A stretch of 64,000 nucleotides of DNA from Synergistaceae bacterium UBA6083. Its GTDB lineage: Bacteria > Synergistota > Synergistia > Synergistales > 79-D21. The translations under genes and the position numbers were made by a program. The notes under the pieces were generated by a model, which was given only the letters and a program-made list of their open reading frames with translations, did not search any database and had not been told where the DNA came from. Shown piece by piece: positions 58,039-64,000 of the stretch (the stretch's first letter is position 1; each line of letters starts with the position of its first letter). The stretch is from positions 48,299 through 112,298 of the forward strand of contig DIXJ01000010.1 of assembly GCA_002436015.1 (NCBI GenBank). The letters are read 5' to 3'.

Positions 58039-58651
58039 AGTGGCCTCCTATCGGCGTTTCGCCTGCCCGAACCCGGTCGCCGACGCTGACGAGGGGCCTG
58101 ACTGACGCGGGGAGATATACTTCCACCTTTGAACCAAGCTTGATCATGCCATACCTCTGGCCCCTTGTCAAAACGTCGCCTCTTTTGACCCTCGAGGCGA
58201 TGCGCCTTGCAAGCAGGCCGGCGATTTGCACGAGAAGCGTCTTTCCCCGGGCGGTTTCCATCCCGACGTAAAAACGCTCGTTCTCCATGGAAGCCTTGGG
58301 GTGATAGGCCGCCAGGCGCTTGCCGGGGACGTAGTCCAGGAACTCGATGGTGCCGCCTGCCGGGGATCGGTTGACATGGACGTCGAGCGGGGACATGAAG
58401 ATCCCGATGCAGAGGGCAGGTCCCGTGAAGGGGTGTTCCGCCGGGCCGATCTCCATGACCCGCCCGTCAGCCGGGCTGACCCAGAGGCTTTCGTCTTCCG
58501 GCGGCATCCTGTCCGGGTCCCTGTAGAACCAGAGCAGCAGCAAGAGCACGGCAAGGAAAAACAATCCCAGGGGAAGTGCGATAAGCACTCCCCCTGCGGC
58601 CATGAAAGCGCAGGCCGCGATGGCGGTCAATCCGTCCCGGGCCAGCTTCAC
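58016..58651 (-). CDS. psd: Phosphatidylserine decarboxylase, short form
   Basis: A 211-residue proenzyme of the short bacterial/archaeal type. Two hydrophobic helices lie at residues 5-45. The self-cleavage site is in YGMIKLGSKVEVYLP, the Ser after Gly becoming the pyruvoyl group. SPLDVHVNRSPAGGTIEFLDYVPGK and NERFYVGMETARG are conserved blocks with His and Glu/Arg. It converts phosphatidylserine to phosphatidylethanolamine. It sits five bases after gyrA, first of the psd-pssA pair. Confidence 0.92.
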   Translation of the reverse strand: MKLARDGLTAIAACAFMAAGGVLIALPLGLFFLAVLLLLLWFYRDPDRMPPEDESLWVSPADGRVMEIGPAEHPFTGPALCIGIFMSPLDVHVNRSPAGGTIEFLDYVPGKRLAAYHPKASMENERFYVGMETARGKTLLVQIAGLLARRIASRVKRGDVLTRGQRYGMIKLGSKVEVYLPASVRPLVSVGDRVRAGETPIGGHFDEAYSS

Positions 58652-58656
58652 TGTCC

Positions 58657-61137
58657 CTAGACCTCCACGTCGCAGGCGGTTTCGACCACGACGCTGACAT
58701 CGGAAACGCTGTCCCCGTCGTCGAGACGGACCAGGATCGACCCGGTTGCGATTCGGCTCAGGAGGGGAATCCCCGATGCGCTTTGCCGCACCATCCGGCC
58801 GCGGCTCGAGATGACCACGACCTCATCCTCGGGAAGCACGCCCCAGGATCCGACGAGTTCTCCCGTCCGGTCGCCCAGGCGCATCGCCCGGACGCCGCCG
58901 CCGCCCCTGTGATGCACGGGGAAGTCCTCGAAGGGGGTTCGCTTGCCCACGCCCCGTTCGCTGATGAAAAGGATGTCAAGCCCCTCCTGCAGCACGTCAC
59001 AGCCCACAACACGATCGGCATGGGGGAGGCGAATCCCGCGGACGCCCATGGCCAGGCGTCCCTGCGGCCTGAATTCCTCTTCCCTGACCCGCAGGGCCTG
59101 CCCCCGGGCCGTGGTCAGCAGCAGTTCATTGTCTCCACGGGTGAACCGGACCCGGGCGATCGTATCGCCTTCCGAAAGGCCGAGGACGCGCCGCCCTGCC
59201 CTCGTGAGGTTTTGCAGCTCGGAGACGGGAAGGCGCTTGGCGAGGCCGCGTTCGGTGACGAAGATGACGTATGCGGCTCCGCGCAGGCTGGAATCCTTCA
59301 GGGCGACGATTCGTTCGTTCTCCTCCAGGGAGACAAGGTCGCGGATCGGCTTGCCCTTGCCGCTCTTGGGCTCGGGGACGGAGAGTCCCTTCAGGGCAAA
59401 GACCCGTCCGCGGGATGTAAATAGGAAGAGTTCTCGATGGGTCGTCGTGCAGGTCATGATCGCGATTTCGTCTTCGCCCCGCAGGACGGCGCCTTTCACT
59501 CCCTTGCCGCCCCTTGACTGCGTGTGGAAGTCCTGGAGGGGGGAGCGGCGGACGTACCCGTCGCGCGATAGGACGATGACGATGTCCGATTCGGGGATGA
59601 GCTCTTCCACGGAGACATCTTCGGCGGCCGACGAAATTTCCGTCTTGCGTGGCGTGGCGAACCTTCTCTTGACCTCTGCCAATTCCTCCCGCACGACGGC
59701 GTCGAGGACGGCTGGGTTGGCGAGGATGGTCCGGTAGCGCTCGATATCGGCCAAAAGGACAGCCAGTTCTTCTTCCAGCTTATGTCGCTCCAGCCCGGTG
59801 AGGCGCTGCAGGCGCATTTCCAGGATGGCCTGGGCTTGTGCCTCGCTGAAGCCGAGTTCCTCCACCAGGCCGGCCTTCGCGGCCGCGGCATCCTTCGAGG
59901 CCCGGATGAGGGCGATGACGGCTTCGATCATGTCCAGGGCCCGCACGAGGCCCTCCACGATGTGGGCCCTCTCCTCCGCTTTCCGAAGGCGGTAGGCGGT
60001 CCTGCGGCGGATGACGGACCGGCGGTGGTCCAGGTAGACCCACAGCATTTCCAGCAGGGGGAGTTCCCTGGGGCGGCCGTCCACGAGGGCCAGGTTGATC
60101 ACGCCGAAGGTGCTCTGGAGGCTGGTTCGGCTGAACAGCTGCTTGAGCGACACGTCTGGGTTCGCGTCCCGGTGAAGCTCAAGGACGACCCTCATCCCGC
60201 GGCGGTCGGACTCGTCCCGTATATCGGTGATGCCGTCCAGGTGGCCCGACTTGACGCCATCGGCTATGGCTTCCAGGAGGGCGGTTTTGTTGACCATGTA
60301 GGGGATCTCCGAGATGATGATCGCTTTTTTCCCCCGCTTCCCGTCGTCGACCGAAGTCCTTCCCCGGACGATGACCTTGCCCCTGCCCGTGCGGTAGGCC
60401 TCCACGATGCCGTCCCGTCCCATGATGATGCCCCCCGTGGGGAAGTCGGGGCCCGGGACCAGCGAAATGAGATCGCTCAAGTCCGATTCGGGATTGTCCA
60501 GCAGCGCGCAGAGGGCGTCCACGATCTCGCCCAGGTTGTGCGGAGGGATGTTCGTGGCCATGCCGACCGCGATGCCTGAGCTCCCGTTGACCAGGAGGTT
60601 GGGCAGGCGTGCCGGGAGGACCATGGGTTCTTCCAGGGATTCGTCGAAGTTCGGCTGCCAGTCGACGGTGTCCTCGTCGATGTCGGCCAGGATTTCCTCG
60701 CCCAGGAGGCTCAGCCTTGCTTCCGTGTAACGCATGGCCGCCGGGGGATCGCCGTCGATGGAGCCGAAGTTCCCCTGTCCGTCCACGAGGGGGGCCCTCA
60801 TGTTGAAATCCTGGGCCATCCGGGCCATGGTGTCGTAAATCGAGGAATCGCCGTGGGGGTGGTATTTGCCCATCGTCTCGCCGACGACCCGGGCCGACTT
60901 CTTGTAGGACTGGCTGTGCGACAGACCCAGTTCCCTCATGGCGTAAAGGACACGCCTCTGGACCGGTTTCAGGCCGTCCCGGGCATCGGGCAGGGCCCGC
61001 CCGACGATGACGCTCATCGCGTAGTCGAGGTAGCTGTGCTTGATTTCGTCCTCCAGCGGTAGGGGAACGACTCGCCCCAGCCCGGGAGTGTTTTCCTTGT
61101 CCTTGCCTGCCTGGTCTTTTTCGTTGAATTCAGCCAT
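58657..61137 (-). CDS. gyrA: DNA gyrase subunit A
   Basis: An 826-residue type IIA topoisomerase subunit. The quinolone region reads HPHGDSSIYDTMARMAQDF, with Ser and Asp at the positions of E. coli Ser83 and Asp87, so no classical resistance substitution. The catalytic Tyr lies in AMRYTEARLS. The C-terminal beta-pinwheel contains QSRGGKGVKG, the GyrA box that separates gyrase from topoisomerase IV. gyrB is not in the window. It has a leader of about 110 bases with a strong hairpin. Confidence 0.96.
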   Translation of the reverse strand: MAEFNEKDQAGKDKENTPGLGRVVPLPLEDEIKHSYLDYAMSVIVGRALPDARDGLKPVQRRVLYAMRELGLSHSQSYKKSARVVGETMGKYHPHGDSSIYDTMARMAQDFNMRAPLVDGQGNFGSIDGDPPAAMRYTEARLSLLGEEILADIDEDTVDWQPNFDESLEEPMVLPARLPNLLVNGSSGIAVGMATNIPPHNLGEIVDALCALLDNPESDLSDLISLVPGPDFPTGGIIMGRDGIVEAYRTGRGKVIVRGRTSVDDGKRGKKAIIISEIPYMVNKTALLEAIADGVKSGHLDGITDIRDESDRRGMRVVLELHRDANPDVSLKQLFSRTSLQSTFGVINLALVDGRPRELPLLEMLWVYLDHRRSVIRRRTAYRLRKAEERAHIVEGLVRALDMIEAVIALIRASKDAAAAKAGLVEELGFSEAQAQAILEMRLQRLTGLERHKLEEELAVLLADIERYRTILANPAVLDAVVREELAEVKRRFATPRKTEISSAAEDVSVEELIPESDIVIVLSRDGYVRRSPLQDFHTQSRGGKGVKGAVLRGEDEIAIMTCTTTHRELFLFTSRGRVFALKGLSVPEPKSGKGKPIRDLVSLEENERIVALKDSSLRGAAYVIFVTERGLAKRLPVSELQNLTRAGRRVLGLSEGDTIARVRFTRGDNELLLTTARGQALRVREEEFRPQGRLAMGVRGIRLPHADRVVGCDVLQEGLDILFISERGVGKRTPFEDFPVHHRGGGGVRAMRLGDRTGELVGSWGVLPEDEVVVISSRGRMVRQSASGIPLLSRIATGSILVRLDDGDSVSDVSVVVETACDVEV

Positions 61138-61183
61138 GCTTGGGAACCTCCATCCGGCGGGAAAACCACCTGTTTCACGAACC

Positions 61184-61210
61184 GGGCGCGGCTAGATGGC
61201 CGCCGCGCCC
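61184..61210 (-). promoter_or_regulatory. Strong hairpin in the gyrA leader
   Basis: GGGCGCGGC pairs with GCCGCGCCC over 9 bp around a nine-base loop, about 50 bases before the gyrA ATG. There is no T run, so it is not a simple terminator; it may be an mRNA stabiliser or a remnant. Confidence 0.45.
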
Positions 61211-61247
61211 GCAACCTACCTATTTTAACACAGAGTGCCGCAAGGGC

Positions 61248-61775
61248 TCACCAGCGGTTCAGGTGCAGGGACCCGGGGTCGATCCCCTCGTGAGGCGGCT
61301 TGACCTCGTCCGGGTAGCCGATGGCCGCGATGCCCAGCACGGCGATGCCCTGCGGGATGCCCAGGATATGGCGGACCGCCTGTTCCCTCTCGGGGGTATG
61401 GCGAACGCCGAGCCAGACGCTGCCCAGTCCCAGGGCGTGGGCCGCGAGCTGGAGGTTTTCCATGGCGGCGGAGCAGTCCTCTTCCCAGTAGAGGCGCGAA
61501 AAGTCGTTCTTTTCGGGATCGCCGCAGACGACCACGGCCAGCGGGGCCTGGTAGAGCATCTTCCCGTAGGGGTGGGCTTCCCCCAGGGCGTCCAGCACGG
61601 GGCGTTCATCGACGACGACAAAGTGCCAGGGTCGGCTGTTGGCTGCAGAAGGCGCGGCACAGGCGCATTCCATCAGGCAATCCACCTTTTCGGGTTCGAC
61701 GGGATTCTGCAGGAATCGGCGGATGCTTCGCCTTCCAAGGATCGCCTGGATCACGGGATCTTCGATTTCCTTCAT
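61248..61775 (-). CDS. Nitroreductase family protein
   Basis: A 175-residue FMN oxidoreductase. ILGRRSIRRFLQNPVEPEKVDCL, ACAAPSAANSRPWHFVVVD, DCSAAMENLQLAAHALGLGSVWLG and AVLGIAAIGYPDE are the family motifs. It is a different subgroup from the protein at 31286. Physiological substrate unknown; quinone or nitro-compound reduction is usual. ATG at 61775 follows AGGGAGAG; an upstream ATG (61796) lacks a site. Confidence 0.88.
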   Translation of the reverse strand: MKEIEDPVIQAILGRRSIRRFLQNPVEPEKVDCLMECACAAPSAANSRPWHFVVVDERPVLDALGEAHPYGKMLYQAPLAVVVCGDPEKNDFSRLYWEEDCSAAMENLQLAAHALGLGSVWLGVRHTPEREQAVRHILGIPQGIAVLGIAAIGYPDEVKPPHEGIDPGSLHLNRW

Positions 61776-61857
61776 GGGTTTCGTCTCTCCCTTCAATCAC
61801 TTTCTTCCATAATTCTACCGTAATTCGGCCTGCGCCTGTCACTCTTGCCCCGGGCGC

Positions 61858-61885
61858 TTGACAAGCAGGCGGCTTCAAGGATAAT
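61858..61885 (+). promoter_or_regulatory. Promoter of the DEAD-box helicase gene
   Basis: A perfect TTGACA, a 16-base spacer and GATAAT. Transcription would start near 61892, leaving an 80-base leader that contains a terminator-like hairpin. Confidence 0.78.
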
Positions 61886-61921
61886 GGATCGGGTTGTCGA
61901 ACAGGGAGGAACAATCGAAAG

Positions 61922-61952
61922 GTGACCGTCCCGAAAGACGGCCACTTTTTTT
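61922..61952 (+). terminator. Terminator-like hairpin inside the helicase leader (possible attenuator)
   Basis: GTGACCGTC pairs with GACGGCCAC (one mismatch) around CCGAAA, followed by seven Ts. It lies between the promoter and the ribosome site of the helicase gene, so most transcripts could end here unless read-through is favoured. Confidence 0.7.
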
Positions 61953-61971
61953 GTTATTTTGGGAGGTTCAC

Positions 61972-63684
61972 TTGGTAAGCATGGAAAAAACGATTTCGGG
62001 ATTTGATGATTACAGGCTGAGGCCTGAGCTGGCCGCAGCCCTGGCCGAAAGGGGATTCAACACACCGACCCCCGTCCAGGAAAAGGTTCTTTCGGACGAG
62101 AACGCCCTGCTTGGAGACCTTATCGTGCAGGCCAAGACCGGGTCGGGAAAGACCCTGGCCTTCGCCCTGCCGCTTTTGAACGAGATGGACGCGGGGGAGA
62201 GCGAACCCCGGATCCTCGTCCTCTCACCCACCCGGGAACTGGCTCTCCAGACCGCGCACGAGTTCGAATCGATGGCCAGGAGCTTGAAGATCCGCATCGC
62301 CTCCCTTGTCGGGGGCATGGACATGGAAACGCAGCTTCGCCGCCTCAAGGAAGGGGCTGGCGTCCTGGTGGGAACACCCGGCCGGGTTCTAGACCACATT
62401 CGCCGCAAGGCATTTGACTGCCGGAACATCCACACGGTTGTCCTGGACGAGGGGGACCACATGCTGGACATGGGGTTTCGCGAGGAACTCGAGGCCATCC
62501 TGGATTCCCTTCCGGCCCGCGAGCGCACCTGGCTTTTCTCCGCGACCATGCCCGAGGAGGTCGTAAAGCTCTCGAGCCGCTACCTTTCCTCGCCGCGCTG
62601 GATTTCCCTCGTGGAAGACACGGCGGCCCACGAGGATATCTCCCACCGGGTTTACCTAACTCCCTCGGGAAGGCGGGTCGAATCCCTGGTCAACGTCCTT
62701 CTCTGGGAGGCGCCCGAGCGCGCCCTCGTCTTCTGCCCGACCCGCATCGAGACGGCCGAAGTGGCTGAAAGGCTCCAGGGTGCCGGCTTCAGCGCGCTCC
62801 CCCTTCACGGGGATATGGGGCAGAAGGAGCGAAACACGGCCATGGGTGCTTTCCGGGCCGGGAGGGTGAGGATCCTGGTCTCCACGGATGTCGCCGCCAG
62901 GGGGATCGACGTGGAAGGCATTTCGCATGTCATCCAGCTGGGGCTCCCGGGAACCCTGGACAACTATGTCCACCGCAGCGGCCGGACCGGCAGGGCGGGC
63001 AACGAGGGCTTGAGCCTCTCACTCCTGAACCCGCGGGATGCCCGGACCCTCAAGAGCCTTCTGCGGGGCCATTCCCTGAGCATCGAGTGGCTGTCGGTTC
63101 CCGATTCGCAGGAAATCAGGCTGTTGGAGCGCGGACGGCTTGACCGCGAATTGGCCGAGTGCGAGGAAGAACCCCAGGAACTCTATGTCGAATGGGCCCG
63201 GGAGATTCTCGGCCGGAGCGAGGCCGAGTGCGCGGTGGCCCGTCTTCTCGAGAGGTTCTTTGCCCAGAAGTCCTCTGGTTTTGCACTCCGGAAGGAACTG
63301 GACCGCGAGGTGGAGGCGGACGAGCGCCGGCGTTCCTCCAGGCGCGAGGGGCCGACGTCCTTCCGTGCCGGTTCCGGCGGTCCCCGCGAAAGGGATTCCG
63401 GGTCGACGACCCGCCTGAGGCTGGAGAGAGGCAGGGCGGACGGGCTCGAAGTCGGGGCTCTTCTCGGCATCCTCTGCCGGGCACTCGGGGTGGACCGGAG
63501 GGAGATCGGAAACATTCGCCTGAGGGACCGATATGCAGAAGTCGAACTGGGGGGAAGGGCCGCCAAGCAGCTCGAACGCCACCGGAAAGAACTTGAAAAA
63601 GAGGGGTACCTCTCCCCGGAGGGAACTTCCCCGGCACGGAGGCCTCGGCCGTCAGGTGACAGGGAGCGTTCCTCCCATAAATAA
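61972..63684 (+). CDS. DEAD-box ATP-dependent RNA helicase (CsdA/DbpA-like)
   Basis: About 570 residues. Core motifs are intact: AKTGSGKT (I), PTRELALQ (Ia), GTPGRVLDH (Ib), VLDEGDHM (II, with DEGD instead of DEAD), FSATMP (III), STDVAARGID (V) and HRSGRTGRAG (VI). The C-terminal 170 residues include a basic region and VGALLGILCRALGVDRREIGNIRLRDRYAEVEL, the DbpA RNA-binding domain that targets such helicases to 23S rRNA. It probably helps ribosome assembly or RNA decay. I prefer TTG at 61972 (GGGAGG five bases upstream); ATG at 61981 is the alternative. Confidence 0.92.
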   Translation: MVSMEKTISGFDDYRLRPELAAALAERGFNTPTPVQEKVLSDENALLGDLIVQAKTGSGKTLAFALPLLNEMDAGESEPRILVLSPTRELALQTAHEFESMARSLKIRIASLVGGMDMETQLRRLKEGAGVLVGTPGRVLDHIRRKAFDCRNIHTVVLDEGDHMLDMGFREELEAILDSLPARERTWLFSATMPEEVVKLSSRYLSSPRWISLVEDTAAHEDISHRVYLTPSGRRVESLVNVLLWEAPERALVFCPTRIETAEVAERLQGAGFSALPLHGDMGQKERNTAMGAFRAGRVRILVSTDVAARGIDVEGISHVIQLGLPGTLDNYVHRSGRTGRAGNEGLSLSLLNPRDARTLKSLLRGHSLSIEWLSVPDSQEIRLLERGRLDRELAECEEEPQELYVEWAREILGRSEAECAVARLLERFFAQKSSGFALRKELDREVEADERRRSSRREGPTSFRAGSGGPRERDSGSTTRLRLERGRADGLEVGALLGILCRALGVDRREIGNIRLRDRYAEVELGGRAAKQLERHRKELEKEGYLSPEGTSPARRPRPSGDRERSSHK

Positions 63685-63699
63685 ATAGGGATCAATTAC

Positions 63700-63736
63700 A
63701 GCCGGAGGGCGGGTTATTCCCGCCCTCCGGCTGTTT
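63700..63736 (+). terminator. Rho-independent terminator after the helicase
   Basis: A perfect 14-bp stem (AGCCGGAGGGCGGG with its complement), a TTATT loop, then GTTT. Confidence 0.88.
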
Positions 63737-63978
63737 GGATACAAAATACGATCCTTCCCGGGCGGCTTCTCCACGGGAAAAGTGCGAGGAATGGATGGAC
63801 TGGAAGCAGTCTGTGACCCGTTTTAGTCGTTATTGTTTATAATTTTTGTGCAATTCCACATAAATGGTTGCATCGCAGTTCAGTTTGTTCGATAATCTTG
63901 AGGTTTATGCGTTCCGTCTTTTTTTGTGAAAAAACAATCATTGGTACTGGCAACTTTTGCGGGGAGGGGAAAGAACCC
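63733..63978. other. AT-rich intergenic region before the last gene
   Basis: No open reading frame of note. It becomes AT-rich after 63820 and holds a TATAAT at 63838-63843 with no clear -35, and runs of T and A around 63920-63935. It probably carries the promoter and leader of the gene starting at 63979. Confidence 0.5.
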
Positions 63979-64000
63979 ATGTCGGAGAGCAAGTCGGCGG
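63979..64000 (+). CDS. Start of a gene cut by the window edge
   Basis: ATG followed by codons for SESKSA, with GGGGAGGGG about ten bases upstream. Only seven codons are visible; no function can be given. Confidence 0.5.

Noticed and set aside
1..64000. CRISPR arrays, tRNA or rRNA genes
   Set aside because: No regularly spaced repeats, and no cloverleaf or rRNA sequences noticed on reading; a dedicated tRNA scan was not possible.

Overview
The window is bacterial chromosome, mostly GC-rich, with tightly packed operons (many ATGA/GTGA overlaps) and long GC-stem terminators. Pyruvate:ferredoxin oxidoreductase, an 8Fe ferredoxin and several ECF S components point to an anaerobic, ferredoxin-based heterotroph. 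From general knowledge I would guess Synergistota, but nothing here proves it: there is no rRNA, and I ran no search. I see no tRNA, rRNA or CRISPR array.

Layout. 1-5.4 kb: a secreted GH18 hydrolase and four glycosyltransferases. 5.5-8.6 kb: a four-subunit pyruvate:ferredoxin oxidoreductase operon on the minus strand. 8.7-21 kb: a surface-polysaccharide cluster with an initiating phosphosugar transferase, GDP-L-fucose synthesis (gmd, fcl), six more glycosyltransferases including an alpha-1,2-fucosyltransferase, a DUF268-like protein and a Wzx flippase. Its base composition is mosaic: several genes are clearly AT-rich, and gmd/fcl are not. It ends at a decayed IS30 transposase. 21.5-23.9 kb: MscL, a purine-type permease and a phosphoribosyltransferase.

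24-29.9 kb: the most unusual locus. A NitT/TauT-type ABC importer (binding protein, ATPase, permease) is interleaved in one operon with a free-standing A-T-TE synthetase and its own phosphopantetheinyl transferase. 29.9-36.3 kb: an MFS exporter, a nitroreductase, a cupin, paired half-size chromate transporters, and a Fur-family regulator with a Zn/Mn ABC importer, the regulator apparently read from a leaderless, operator-overlapped promoter. 36.4-47.2 kb: housekeeping genes (quinone reductase-like, CCA-adding enzyme, ferredoxin, MutY, a yqjDEK-like trio, GpsA, CarAB).

47.2-53.3 kb: an oligopeptide-type ABC transporter whose binding protein appears circularly permuted and whose second permease carries a large extracytoplasmic insertion, followed by a QueT-type transporter. 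53.3-55.5 kb: a secreted protein made of five repeats of about 140 residues. 55.6-64 kb: a CooC/MinD-type ATPase, a TPP riboswitch with ThiT, phosphatidylethanolamine synthesis (PssA, Psd), GyrA, a nitroreductase and a DEAD-box helicase behind a terminator-like leader hairpin.

A short dispersed repeat (about 40 bp, four copies seen) lies at the 3' ends of genes, always in the same orientation to the upstream gene in the three complete cases. In one case it supplies the last codons of the gene.
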